Numbered from the stretch's first letter, positions 22,244-30,261 are shown. The stretch: 64,000 nucleotides of DNA from an uncultured Pelagibacteraceae bacterium (GCA_902563575.1 CACEXV010000002.1:1-64000); one strand, 5' to 3'. Notes: generated from the sequence alone by a model not told the origin. Numbers and translations are program-made.

Positions 22244-23942
22244 TTATATTTGTAGAATTATTTTTATTTATGGCTAAAATTGGTCCAATTCTTTCTATAA
22301 CTTTGCCAGCTACATAAACCACATTCCAACCTGCTTCGTTTCTAAAACCTTTGATTTTAAATCCATTGTAATCATAGATAAGATCGCGAGCTATTTTTGG
22401 ATCATCTAGCATTATTAATAAGATATATTTTTTTTCGTTCGAAACAAAATATGATATAAATGTGTTAATATTTTTATTTTTGTTGGAATAGTATTGAGAA
22501 GTCCCAGTTTTTCCAGAAACCTCATATCCAAATATATTTGCTAGACGAGCTGTACCGTCTTTATGAGTAACGACCTTTCTAAGTATGGAGTTTATGCTTT
22601 TACTAGTGCTTTCTTTAATAACTCTAGTTTTTTTTTTCAAAAGAGTGTCCTTTTTTAGTGTGGGTTTAACGTAGTATCCGCCATTTACCATGGCAGCGTA
22701 AGCAGTCGCAGCTTGTAAAGGTGTTGTTGTTATTCCATGACCATACGAGACTGTTTCTAGTTTACATTTATTCCATTTCAAAGAGTGCGGTGTTCCTAGT
22801 TCGCCCAACTCTAAGTCCGCCCTAGAATTCAAATTAAGTTTTTTTATAAAAGACTCGAATTTATTTTGACCTATCATTCTTGCAATTTTTAACGTACCAA
22901 CGTTAGAAGATTTTATTAAAATTTCTTCAACAGACATTTCATTAGGAAATTTTTTCATATCAGAAATCTCATGTTTAGAACATTTGACTGTATTCGGTAT
23001 ATTTTTAATAATAGTAGAGGGAGTAACAATACTTTCATCGAGAGCCAGGGCAACTGTGAACGTTTTAAAGATTGATCCAAGTTCAAATATTCCTTTTGTA
23101 ATTTTATTTGTGAATTCATCTGCATTAATTTTTTCTCTTTTATTTAAATCGAAATCAGGTAAGGAAACTAAAGAGATTACTTCTCCGTTATCTGCATCCA
23201 TCAACAAAGCACCTGCACCGTTAGCATTAAAGGTACTAATTGATTTTTTTAATTCTTTGTTTATAACGTGTTGAATATTTAGATCGACAGTTAAAGTTAA
23301 AGGGATATCATTTAATTCAGCTTTTATTAATTCCTTGTCAAAGAAATATTCAATTCCGGATATACCATAATTATCATCATCAGTTTGGCCAATTAAATGA
23401 CTAAAAAGATTTGAGTGCGGGTAAATTCTATTTTGCACAGGTTCAAATACAATGCCCTTTTCTCCCATTAGCCATAATTTTTTGTATTCTTTGTTGGTCA
23501 GTCTTTTCTTAAAATAAAAGTATTTCTTATTATTTAAATTATTTGATAAAATTTCTGTATTTATTTTTGGAAATTGAAGCTGAAGCTTTAAAATTAATTT
23601 TTTTTTATCTTTCACCAAGTTCGATCTAATAGCAGCATTGTACATTTGAATACTACTTGAAATAAGATTTCCATTTCTATCAACAATATCTCTTCTTATA
23701 GGCGCAAATTCAGAATAAGTTTGGTGATAGCTCAGTTTTTTAGGTTGCTCTATTGAAATTAAAAATACCTTAATAGCAAAAATTAAAATTAGAAAAACAA
23801 AAACTGAAAATAGAATGAAGATTCTATCTTCAATTATATTTAACTTACTTTTATGACTTTCTGAGGAACTATAAAAATCTTGAAAATAAAAACTTTGCTG
23901 ATTTTGATTAAATATTCTACTTTTTTGTTTTTTCTTCATCAT
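22221..23942 (-). CDS. ftsI: Septal transpeptidase FtsI (PBP3)
   Basis: Class B penicillin-binding protein that cross-links septal peptidoglycan in partnership with FtsW. A cytoplasmic N-terminus is followed by one transmembrane helix (about residues 42-63), a PBP dimerisation domain (about 75-220, with RRDIVDRNGNLIS) and the transpeptidase domain. The catalytic triad of motifs is present: SIFK with Ser290 and Lys293, SSN at 345-347, and KTGTS in the C-terminal part. TTPLQAATAYAAMVNGG is also typical. At 573 residues the length is ordinary. It overlaps ftsL upstream and murE/F downstream by 20-26 bases. Confidence 0.95.
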   Translation of the reverse strand: MMKKKQKSRIFNQNQQSFYFQDFYSSSESHKSKLNIIEDRIFILFSVFVFLILIFAIKVFLISIEQPKKLSYHQTYSEFAPIRRDIVDRNGNLISSSIQMYNAAIRSNLVKDKKKLILKLQLQFPKINTEILSNNLNNKKYFYFKKRLTNKEYKKLWLMGEKGIVFEPVQNRIYPHSNLFSHLIGQTDDDNYGISGIEYFFDKELIKAELNDIPLTLTVDLNIQHVINKELKKSISTFNANGAGALLMDADNGEVISLVSLPDFDLNKREKINADEFTNKITKGIFELGSIFKTFTVALALDESIVTPSTIIKNIPNTVKCSKHEISDMKKFPNEMSVEEILIKSSNVGTLKIARMIGQNKFESFIKKLNLNSRADLELGELGTPHSLKWNKCKLETVSYGHGITTTPLQAATAYAAMVNGGYYVKPTLKKDTLLKKKTRVIKESTSKSINSILRKVVTHKDGTARLANIFGYEVSGKTGTSQYYSNKNKNINTFISYFVSNEKKYILLIMLDDPKIARDLIYDYNGFKIKGFRNEAGWNVVYVAGKVIERIGPILAINKNNSTNINVVKKFN

Positions 23943-24255
23943 AATATACGTTTATTTTTGTTTTTTGGTATTGGTGTTCTAATAAATCACTTAAACTTAA
24001 ATAAATTTCAGAAAAACTTCTTGGCACGTATTTTTCACTAGAAAACTCACTTAATTTATTAAAAAGATATTTGGGTGAAGAAAGATAAGAATACTCAACT
24101 TTTGCATCGTGCAATTCATGTCTTAATTTTGAAATCTTATGGTTCAAATTGTATATTTTTTTTTCTAGTAATCTTGTTTCATTTTTAATAAATGAAGTAA
24201 AAATTAGTAAAATTAAAAAAATTAAACCAGAAACACAAATTTTTTTATTAAACAT
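23917..24255 (-). CDS. ftsL: FtsL-like cell-division protein
   Basis: A small bitopic membrane protein between rsmH and ftsI, the invariant position of ftsL. It has a very short cytoplasmic end, one transmembrane helix (about residues 7-22, VSGLIFLILLIFTSFI) and a coiled-coil-prone segment (about 27-55, LLEKKIYNLNHKISKLRHEL) ahead of a short tail. FtsL forms a complex with FtsB and FtsQ that activates FtsWI. Sequence conservation in this family is low, so the call depends on topology and position. The track begins at a GTG at 24261, two codons earlier; I prefer the ATG at 24255, which lies inside the rsmH 3' end. Both are plausible. Confidence 0.8.
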   Translation of the reverse strand: MFNKKICVSGLIFLILLIFTSFIKNETRLLEKKIYNLNHKISKLRHELHDAKVEYSYLSSPKYLFNKLSEFSSEKYVPRSFSEIYLSLSDLLEHQYQKTKINVYYDEEKTKK

Positions 24256-25258
24256 AAGCACTCTCTAAGTTAAGTAAATTTTTAAATTTAATTATTAAGT
24301 CATTTGGAAATTGATAGTTATTCGAATTCCTAATGACAAATCGTAATTTAGCAGATCTAGACGGAGGGTTTGTTTCAACCTCTTTTAAGCTTGGTCTTAT
24401 AATTTTGTTTTTGTAAACTTCAAAAAGGCTAGTGTCTTTTTTTGGTATTTCTGGCAAATATCTTGATCCGCGTGCTTTGTTACTCGAATAGTTTTTAAAA
24501 TAATATTTTACTATTTTGTCTTCAATAGAGTGAAATGAGATGATTATTAATTTTCCGCCAGGTTTTAAAAATTTTGTAGCACTAGCTATACCGTTTATTA
24601 GTTCAGAAATTTCCTTATTAGCAAATATTCTCAAAGCCTGAAAAGTTTTTGTGCATGGATTTATTTTAGAATATTGGTATTTTTTGCTTTTTTTTATAAT
24701 TTCTGCTAGTTCCTTCACTTTAATTATCTTTTTTAATTTTCTTGCTTTTGCAATATTTTTTGAAATTAAACCTGCGTCCCCCTCGTCACCTAAATCTTTT
24801 ATTATCTTTTTTAACAGCTCTTCGCTGCAATTATTAATGATATCTTCAACCTTTGTTGAATTCGGATCCATTCTCATATCTAAATCAAATTCTGAATTAA
24901 AAGAGAAACCCCTTGTGTAATCCTTAAGCTGTATAGTTGAAAGGCCTAAATCAAAAATAATTGCATCAAATTTTTTCTTACTTAAGATCTTTTCAATTTG
25001 GCTAAATCTATTATTAAAAAAAATAAATCTATTTTTATGTTTTTTTTTAATTTCTTGCGCAACTTGGATAACTTTTGTGTCTCTATCTATAGCAACAACA
25101 TTGGAATTTGGTATTTTTAAGAATTCCCTTGAATATCCTCCACCGCCAAAAGTGCAATCTAGTAAGTCAACTCTTTTCTTAGAAAAACAAAGATCAAATA
25201 CTTCGTTTAACATTACTGGAAAATGTGTATTTTCCAGTAATGTTTGAGAGGACATCAT
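24248..25258 (-). CDS. rsmH: 16S rRNA m4C1402 methyltransferase RsmH (MraW)
   Basis: SAM-dependent enzyme that N4-methylates C1402 of 16S rRNA in the P site. The start is HFPVMLNEV, followed by motif I DCTFGGGGYSREFL (about residues 38-51), VVAIDRDTKVI (motif II), DAIIFDLGLSTIQL (about 97-110) and, at the C-terminal side, LKPGGKLIIISFHSIEDKIVK. All are standard MraW/RsmH blocks. Length is 336 residues. Two adjacent ATG codons open the frame; either may be used. It starts 18 bases downstream of ftsZ, where in most genomes it would directly follow mraZ. Confidence 0.96.
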   Translation of the reverse strand: MMSSQTLLENTHFPVMLNEVFDLCFSKKRVDLLDCTFGGGGYSREFLKIPNSNVVAIDRDTKVIQVAQEIKKKHKNRFIFFNNRFSQIEKILSKKKFDAIIFDLGLSTIQLKDYTRGFSFNSEFDLDMRMDPNSTKVEDIINNCSEELLKKIIKDLGDEGDAGLISKNIAKARKLKKIIKVKELAEIIKKSKKYQYSKINPCTKTFQALRIFANKEISELINGIASATKFLKPGGKLIIISFHSIEDKIVKYYFKNYSSNKARGSRYLPEIPKKDTSLFEVYKNKIIRPSLKEVETNPPSRSAKLRFVIRNSNNYQFPNDLIIKFKNLLNLESAYV

Positions 25259-25276
25259 TATGATTGATCTGTAACA

Positions 25277-26737
25277 TTAAAATTTTTGTTTTCTTAAAAA
25301 TGCTGGAATCTCGAATTCCTCTTCAATTTCATCTTCACTTTCAAACATTTTTATTGAATTGATATCATCCGCAAGATTGACATTGTCGTTTGTATCAACT
25401 TTTTCTTCTAAAAACAATTTAGGTGCATCAGCTTCGACCTCATTGAAGACTTTTTTATCTTTATTACTATCTAGATTATTCTCCTCCATATACGAGGTAT
25501 TTTCAATTGATACGCCTTTTGCTTCTTGAAGATCAAGATAATTTTTTTTAACTTTTTCTTGAGATTCAATCCTTTGATTAGATAAATCATTATTAGGCTT
25601 TATCTGCTCGCTCACCTCAAAATTTTCATCTAATTTTAATGCTGTAGCACCATCAATGAGATTGATTGCATGATTTTGGGGTTTGGCTGAATTAAATAAA
25701 TTTTCTGAGTAACCATGATTTCTATTATGTATTCTGCTTCTCATGTTTAAAACTGTTCTTGCCTGAGCTTGATTACCGTCTAATGCGGTAGCCACAATAG
25801 AGACCCTTATCTTACCGTTCATATTTTCATCTTTAATAGCTCCAAATATTGACTCAGCCTCTGGATCTACCTCAGCTCTTATTTTATTTGTAATTTGATC
25901 TACCTCAAAAAGAGTTATGTCCTTTCCGCCGGTTATATTTACCAACAACCCTTTAGCTCCTTGTAGTGTATATTCATCGATTAGAGGATTGTTTAATGCC
26001 ATTTCAGTCGCGACCGTAGCTCTATTTTCCCCTTCTGCTTCACCAGTTCCCATCATCGCCTTACCCATGGCGCTCATAACAGTTTCTACATCAGCAAAAT
26101 CCAAATTTATCATTCCAGGTCTGACCATCAAATCTGTTATACTTTGAACTCCATTTTTTAAAACTGCGTTCGATAAAGAAAAAGATTCTTCAAAACCTGT
26201 TTTCTCATTAGCGATTTTAAAAAGATTTTGATTTGGAACAACAATTACAGTATCTAAATGTTTTTTAAGTTCCTCTAGTCCCTCAACAGCCCTTCGCATT
26301 CTTTTTGGACCTTCGTATGAAAAGGGAAGAGTAGTAACACCAACTGTAAGTATATTTAATTCTTTTGCTGCTCTTGCTATTACATGCGAAGCACCTGTTC
26401 CAGTTCCACCACCCATACCAGCAGTTATAAAAATCATATTACTGCCTTGAATGTAATTCACTATTTCATTCATTGACTCGTCTGCAGCTGCTTGACCTAT
26501 ATCTTGCTTTGCGCCAGCTCCTAAACCTTTAGTCAAGTTCATTCCAATTTGGATTTTTGCATCAGCTTTATTTGCTCTTAAATCCTGAGCATCTGTATTA
26601 ACTGCTACAAACTCTACACCTTGTAGCCCTGACTCTATCATCGCATTAATAGCGTTTCCGCCTGCTCCGCCAATACCAAGAACTAAAATTCTAGGCTTTA
26701 ATTCCTTTAACTCACCTCCTCCAATATTTATACTCAT
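25277..26737 (-). CDS. ftsZ: Cell-division GTPase FtsZ
   Basis: Tubulin-like GTPase that forms the division ring. The N-terminal nucleotide-binding domain has GIGGAGGNAIN (about residues 21-31), the tubulin signature GGGTGTG (109-115), and the T7 catalytic loop NLDFADVETVMS. After about residue 325 comes a long, acidic, low-conservation linker. The extreme C-terminus EIPAFLRKQKF is the conserved peptide that binds FtsA and other partners. The 486-residue length fits alphaproteobacterial FtsZ. A strong purine-rich ribosome binding site (GGGAGGGAG) lies immediately upstream of the ATG, unlike most neighbours, which suggests high expression. The gene is between mraZ and rsmH, each 18 bases away, instead of after ftsA. 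Confidence 0.98.
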   Translation of the reverse strand: MSINIGGGELKELKPRILVLGIGGAGGNAINAMIESGLQGVEFVAVNTDAQDLRANKADAKIQIGMNLTKGLGAGAKQDIGQAAADESMNEIVNYIQGSNMIFITAGMGGGTGTGASHVIARAAKELNILTVGVTTLPFSYEGPKRMRRAVEGLEELKKHLDTVIVVPNQNLFKIANEKTGFEESFSLSNAVLKNGVQSITDLMVRPGMINLDFADVETVMSAMGKAMMGTGEAEGENRATVATEMALNNPLIDEYTLQGAKGLLVNITGGKDITLFEVDQITNKIRAEVDPEAESIFGAIKDENMNGKIRVSIVATALDGNQAQARTVLNMRSRIHNRNHGYSENLFNSAKPQNHAINLIDGATALKLDENFEVSEQIKPNNDLSNQRIESQEKVKKNYLDLQEAKGVSIENTSYMEENNLDSNKDKKVFNEVEADAPKLFLEEKVDTNDNVNLADDINSIKMFESEDEIEEEFEIPAFLRKQKF

Positions 26738-26755
26738 ACTCCCTCCCTTTTTTTG

Positions 26756-27205
26756 TTAGTTGTTATTATTCCATTTTAAAGTTGACCTATTTTTAAAGGC
26801 TTTCTCTCTAGCTGATTTTTTAAATTTTTCAAAAATGATTGGGTTCCAAATTTGAAAGGTTTTTCCTAAACCGACAAACAAAAAATTGTTCTTTATTTTA
26901 GCATGCTGTAATAACTTTTCGGGAAATATCACTCTGCCTTCGCTATCAAACTGAAGATTTATACATTCCGATAAAATTGAAGTTGCAAAATAATCTCTTT
27001 TTTCCTCAAAAGGATTTAGGCTATCAATAGTATCGTTGATCTTCTCTATTCTGTCCTGAGTACATCCCTCAAGGGCATTGTTATTAAAGGAGGGATAGGT
27101 AATGAAACCGTTGTATCCTAGTGCGCTAAGATGTGATCTAAAAGTTGCAGGCACGGATACCCTTCCTTTTTTGTCTAGTTTGTTTTCGTAACTTGATAAA
27201 AACAT
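26756..27205 (-). CDS. mraZ: MraZ transcriptional regulator
   Basis: DNA-binding repressor of the division and cell-wall cluster, a ring-shaped oligomer built of two AbrB/SpoVT-like swapped-hairpin domains. The N-terminal copy has LDKKGRVSVPATFR (about residues 9-22) and the second copy FDSEGRVIFPEKLL (about 85-98), each with the DxxGR signature of the family. At 149 residues the length is typical. It is first in the cluster, and a promoter with three TGGGN repeats lies directly upstream, so autoregulation is expected. A GGAGG sequence occurs in the leader but 28 bases before the ATG, too far to serve as its ribosome binding site. Confidence 0.95.
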   Translation of the reverse strand: MFLSSYENKLDKKGRVSVPATFRSHLSALGYNGFITYPSFNNNALEGCTQDRIEKINDTIDSLNPFEEKRDYFATSILSECINLQFDSEGRVIFPEKLLQHAKIKNNFLFVGLGKTFQIWNPIIFEKFKKSAREKAFKNRSTLKWNNNN

Positions 27206-27240
27206 ATTTAATTAATTTTATATTCAAAATTCCTCCACTT

Positions 27241-27265
27241 TGGGATTAAATGGGATTTTATGGGT
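27241..27265 (-). promoter_or_regulatory. MraZ operator (three TGGGN repeats, 10-bp period)
   Basis: Read on the plus strand, TGGGA at 241-245, TGGGA at 251-255 and TGGGT at 261-265 (offsets within 27 kb) recur exactly every 10 bases, separated by 5-base spacers. A fourth, imperfect TGGGG begins at 27269. E. coli MraZ is reported to bind TGGGN repeats with 5-base spacers upstream of its own gene, so this is very probably the MraZ binding site here. One helical turn spacing puts all repeats on one DNA face, suitable for a ring-shaped oligomer. The site covers the -10 element and the -10/-35 spacer of the mraZ promoter. Confidence 0.8.
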
Positions 27266-27282
27266 TTTTGGGGTATAGTCAA
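27255..27282 (-). promoter_or_regulatory. mraZ / division-cluster promoter
   Basis: On the minus strand TTGACT (282-277) is followed after 16 bases by TAAAAT (260-255), five of six matches each to sigma-70 consensus hexamers. Transcription would start near 27248, giving a leader of about 40 bases before the mraZ ATG. The TGGGN repeats lie between and downstream of the two hexamers, so bound MraZ would block RNA polymerase. As most of the following genes overlap or nearly touch, this is the main candidate promoter for the whole run down to ligA. Confidence 0.6.
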
Positions 27283-27332
27283 CACTTTTTAATTGAATTG
27301 ATTTAAGTACAAAACAGGAACAATAAGATAAG

Positions 27333-27685
27333 TTGCTAGACAGCCTATAAGCCGGGTTTTGTCATTTAAGAGGTAATTTATCTTGGCTTAAACTCGCATT
27401 TAAGCTCTAGCGGCTAACCCAGGTAACTAATAAAGGACTATTTTTAGCTTTCGCAATGTTACCTCTATTTAGCCTTGCTCCAGATGGGGTTTGCCGTGCG
27501 ATTTTTGTTACCAAAAACCCGGTGTGCTCTTACCACACCTTTTCACCCTTGCCTTGATTAGGCGGTTTGTTTTCTGTGGCACTATCCCTAAGGTCACCCT
27601 CGCCAGCTGTTAACTGGCATCTCGTCCTAATAGAGCCCGGACTTTCCTCTACAATTAATGTAGCTACCGTCCAGCTATCTAGCGA
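27333..27685 (-). ncRNA. rnpB: RNase P RNA
   Basis: Catalytic RNA of RNase P, which removes 5' leaders from tRNA precursors. On the minus strand the conserved 5' element GAGGAAAGTCCGGGCTC and the 3' element ACAAAACCCGGCTTATAGGC are both present, with the ACAGAAA-type segment and GGTAAGAGCACACCGG between them, as in bacterial type A RNase P RNA. The ends pair as helix P1: GCTAGATAGC near the 5' end (27683-27674) with GCTGTCTAGC near the 3' end (27343-27334), one G-U pair included. The total of about 353 bases is normal. The 62-codon ORF listed at 27530-27718 lies inside this RNA and is not a gene. Exact ends are approximate. Confidence 0.95.
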
Positions 27686-27691
27686 TAACTT

Positions 27692-27718
27692 AATATAATT
27701 TAAATATGTCCAAATCAA
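27692..27718 (-). promoter_or_regulatory. Candidate rnpB promoter
   Basis: Minus-strand TTGATT (27718-27713) and TATATT (27697-27692) are separated by 15 bases. The expected start, about 7 bases downstream of the -10 hexamer, falls at about 27685, exactly where helix P1 of the RNase P RNA begins. The spacer is shorter than the optimal 17, so the -35 assignment is less certain than the -10. Confidence 0.45.
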
Positions 27719-27725
27719 GTGCTTG

Positions 27726-28430
27726 TTATTTTTGTGCTAATAATTGGCTTAAAATGTAGGTTTTTTTATCAATTTTTCCGCTTACCTTCTCAGGGAAATA
27801 TCTCATTTGAAATGCCTTGATTACCATTCTGTCGGTAGGATTTTTCGTTTTAATTTTAAAATATCTGTAGCCAATTAATTTTAAATTCTTAAAAAAATTT
27901 TCTCTTATTAGATTTTTTTTCTCTTTAATCTTTTTTTTTGAAAGTTTTTTAATACTTGGAATATAAATTATTGATTTCCAAGGGAATTTTTCTCCTGGGT
28001 CTTTTTTTCTCAATGGGGAAATATCAGAGTGTCCCAGTATATTTTTAAGGGGAATTTTATATTTTTTTCTCAATTTTTGGCAAAGTTTTCTTACTGCACT
28101 AACTTGTTTAATGTCATACATTTCATAATTTTTTCCGTGACCTTTATTTTGAATTTCTATACCGACTGAGCAAATATTGAGATTTACAAATTCTTTCCAT
28201 CTTGATTTGCCGGCGTGCCAAGCAACATTTTTTTCAGAAACAAGTCTGTAGATATAACCATTTTTACTTATCAAATAATGACAACTTACTTTGAATTTCT
28301 TAGATTTCAGCCGAGAAATAGATTCAATTGTAGATTGCATTCCAGTATAATGAAGAATGATAAATTTGATTCTCCTTTTTTTACCTAAAATTTTGTCAAA
28401 ATTATTTGAGAAAACGTCTATAACTCTCAT
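27726..28430 (-). CDS. AmpD/AmiD-like N-acetylmuramoyl-L-alanine amidase
   Basis: Zinc amidase of the Amidase_2 family, cleaving the bond between N-acetylmuramic acid and L-alanine in peptidoglycan or its turnover products. The zinc ligands by alignment to AmpD are His27 (IILHYTG), His134 (ILGHSDISP) and Asp144 (KKDPGEKFPW). A conserved Glu lies in VGIEIQN near residue 92, and CHYLISKNGYIYRLV and AWHAG are also typical. The C-terminal 60 residues (RYFKIKTKNPTDRMVIKAFQ...) look like a short peptidoglycan-binding domain as in AmiD. No signal peptide is seen, which favours a cytoplasmic recycling role (AmpD-like). It lies directly upstream of rnpB on the same strand. Confidence 0.85.
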   Translation of the reverse strand: MRVIDVFSNNFDKILGKKRRIKFIILHYTGMQSTIESISRLKSKKFKVSCHYLISKNGYIYRLVSEKNVAWHAGKSRWKEFVNLNICSVGIEIQNKGHGKNYEMYDIKQVSAVRKLCQKLRKKYKIPLKNILGHSDISPLRKKDPGEKFPWKSIIYIPSIKKLSKKKIKEKKNLIRENFFKNLKLIGYRYFKIKTKNPTDRMVIKAFQMRYFPEKVSGKIDKKTYILSQLLAQK

Positions 28431-28520
28431 TTTGCAACAATTTTAACACATATCGGCTGAATTTAAACGAATTTATTATTTAAATATGGATATTAAAACA
28501 AAATTATATATATAAGCTTT

Positions 28521-29270
28521 ATGATTAGATTTAAACTACCTTTAGTGACATTAACCATAATACTTTTTTTGTCGTTGTCACACAATGAATTAAGAGCTGA
28601 GAAAGAATGCTTCGAAAAGGTCAGCCGATCAATTTTTAAATTTAATACAGCTCTTGATAATGCACTAATAGGACCTGTTTCTAGATTATATAACAAACTG
28701 CCTCAAAAAGTTAAGGAGGGAACTGGAAATGTAACCTCCAATATTGGAAGATTATTGAGCGTACCTAATCATCTTTTACAAGGAAATGTTTCTCAAGCCG
28801 CGGACTCCTTTGGTGCTTTTACTATAAATTTATTTTTTGGAATTGGTGGATTAAATGATGTTGCGTCAGCTTATATTGATATTAAACCAACTCAAGAAGA
28901 CTTAAGTCAAACGCTTGGGGTTTATGGAGTTAAAAATGGTTGTTACTTTGTACTTCCTGTATTGGGTCCAACTACTGTTAGAGATACCGCAGCTATGGTT
29001 GGTGATACTTTCCTAGATCCGTTTGCTACAATGACATGGAGACAAAAAGAGGTGTTAAATGAAACATTTAACAAAAGTAATTACGTATTGTATAAAGGGG
29101 CAGACGCCATTGACTTCAGAGGTGATAATGACACAAATATTGAAAGTTTAAAAAAGAATTCAATAGATTTATATGCAGCAACTAAGAGTTTATATTTACA
29201 AAATAAAAAGAATAAAATTGAAAATTCCACTGGTAATGAAGAAGATGGATGGGGTAATTTAGATAAATAA
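28521..29270 (+). CDS. mlaA: MlaA/VacJ family phospholipid-transport protein
   Basis: Outer-membrane component of the Mla pathway, which removes misplaced phospholipids from the outer leaflet. After an N-terminal signal sequence (about residues 1-26), the VacJ domain is clear: FNRxxF-like IFKFNTALDNALIGPVSRLY, FLLSIPNxLLQG-like LLSVPNHLLQGN, FGAFTINLFFGIGGLNDVAS and LPVLGPTTVRDTAAMVGDTFLDP. The signal peptide ends near LRAEKE without a lipobox cysteine; the only nearby Cys is in EKECFEK. E. coli MlaA is a lipoprotein, so anchoring here must differ or rely on the protein's own amphipathic ring. It is followed after 9 bases by mlaC. No mlaFED transporter genes lie in the window. Confidence 0.88.
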   Translation: MIRFKLPLVTLTIILFLSLSHNELRAEKECFEKVSRSIFKFNTALDNALIGPVSRLYNKLPQKVKEGTGNVTSNIGRLLSVPNHLLQGNVSQAADSFGAFTINLFFGIGGLNDVASAYIDIKPTQEDLSQTLGVYGVKNGCYFVLPVLGPTTVRDTAAMVGDTFLDPFATMTWRQKEVLNETFNKSNYVLYKGADAIDFRGDNDTNIESLKKNSIDLYAATKSLYLQNKKNKIENSTGNEEDGWGNLDK

Positions 29271-29279
29271 TATTTTTGT

Positions 29280-29876
29280 ATGAAAAAAATAGTATTTATC
29301 TTTTTTATATTTCTTGTTCTCAACAATAACAAATTATTAGCTTACAGTTCAGAGCCAAAATCTTTTGTTTCTGAAATGGTCACAGAGGCTATAAATGTCC
29401 TGAGTGATAAAAGTTTGAGTGACGAAAAAAAGAATGATGTTATTGCATTAATAGCAAAAGAAAATGTAGATATAAAAGCTTTGGGCTATTACACACTAGG
29501 ATCTATTAGAAAATCTTTGGATAAAAGTATTTTAGAACAATATAACAATCTATTTGAAAAATATTTTTTAAAAAGTTTAACTTCTAGATTAAGTGAATAT
29601 TCAGATCAAAAATTTGAGGTTACGGGAGCAGAGCAAAAAAGCGCAAATTATACAATTGTCTTTTCTAAGGTCACTGGTGAAACTAAATCTCCTGAAATTA
29701 AAGTTAATTGGAGAGTTTATACAAAAAACCCAAATAAACCATTGATTAGAGATTTAATAGTAGAAGGTCTTAGTTTGGCCAAAACCCAAAAAGAGGAGTT
29801 CGCATCGATATTAAATTCTAATAATAATGATGTAGCTAAATTGTTAGATAGGCTAAAAGAATTTATTAAAAATTAA
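29280..29876 (+). CDS. mlaC: MlaC family periplasmic phospholipid-binding protein
   Basis: Periplasmic shuttle that carries phospholipid between MlaA at the outer membrane and the MlaFEDB transporter at the inner membrane. A signal peptide (about residues 1-21, ending KLLAYS) is followed by the Tol_Tol_Ttg2 fold: FVSEMVTEAINVLSD, IDIxxxxxxxLG-like VDIKALGYYTLGSIRK, and VNWRVYTKNPNKPLIRDLIVEGLSLAKTQKEEFASIL, the best conserved region. At 198 residues it has the usual length. It forms a two-gene operon with mlaA and stops 3 bases before the 3' end of a convergent tRNA gene. Confidence 0.88.
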   Translation: MKKIVFIFFIFLVLNNNKLLAYSSEPKSFVSEMVTEAINVLSDKSLSDEKKNDVIALIAKENVDIKALGYYTLGSIRKSLDKSILEQYNNLFEKYFLKSLTSRLSEYSDQKFEVTGAEQKSANYTIVFSKVTGETKSPEIKVNWRVYTKNPNKPLIRDLIVEGLSLAKTQKEEFASILNSNNNDVAKLLDRLKEFIKN

Positions 29877-29879
29877 TTT

Positions 29880-29956
29880 TGGTGGGCCCGCCAGGACTCG
29901 AACCTGGGACCAATACATTATGAGTGTACTGCTCTAACCAACTGAGCTACAGGCCC
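29880..29956 (-). tRNA. ileX: tRNA-Ile2 with CAU anticodon (lysidine type)
   Basis: The minus strand reads GGGCCTGTAGCTCAG at the 5' end, an anticodon loop CTCATAA, a T-arm GGTTCGAGTCC and an encoded CCA, 77 bases in all, folding as a standard cloverleaf. A CAU anticodon could mean elongator Met, initiator Met or Ile2. The acceptor stem has C4-G69 and C5-G68, the pairs that E. coli TilS recognises to convert C34 to lysidine, and the first pair G1-C72 excludes a typical initiator. I therefore call it Ile2, which decodes AUA after modification, a very common codon in this AT-rich genome. Elongator Met remains possible. Confidence 0.85.
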
Positions 29957-30000
29957 AACTATAAATAGGGATAATATTAAAGTTATCAAAAGTCAAACTT

Positions 30001-30261
30001 TCAATTATTATTAACTTCCTTAATTAATTTCTTTAGAAACTTACCAATCAAGTCCGCATCATCAGGATTCAGCATTTGCTCTTTTTCGATCCCCTTTTTC
30101 ATTTCATCTCTTATCTTATCTTTCACAAGTATAATTTTTTCCCTGGATAATTGATCGCTTAAATCCTTTTTTAGACTGTTTACCAACGATCCAATTGTTA
30201 GTTGGAATAATACAAAAATACTTATAAAAATTATTAATGTCTTAATTACAAATATTTTCAT
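30001..30261 (-). CDS. Small one-helix membrane protein with coiled-coil tail
   Basis: An 86-residue protein with one hydrophobic helix (about residues 5-26, VIKTLIIFISIFVLFQLTIGSL) and a charged helical tail rich in Lys, Glu and Asp (about 28-86). The topology is a membrane anchor with a soluble helical domain. The start overlaps the end of the upstream glycosyltransferase gene by 4 bases (ATGA), so the two are probably translated together, and the protein may be an accessory subunit of that enzyme. I do not recognise a family. It ends about 45 bases before the tRNA-Ile2 gene. Confidence 0.6.
   Translation of the reverse strand: MKIFVIKTLIIFISIFVLFQLTIGSLVNSLKKDLSDQLSREKIILVKDKIRDEMKKGIEKEQMLNPDDADLIGKFLKKLIKEVNNN

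Noticed and set aside
27530-27718. 62-codon ORF on the minus strand
   Set aside because: It lies inside the RNase P RNA and has no protein-like conservation; the RNA signature elements explain the sequence.
29984-29996. TTGATA and TTGACT hexamers as a tRNA-Ile2 promoter
   Set aside because: Two competing pairings exist (16-base spacer to TATTTA or 14-base spacer to TATTAT) and neither is close to ideal.
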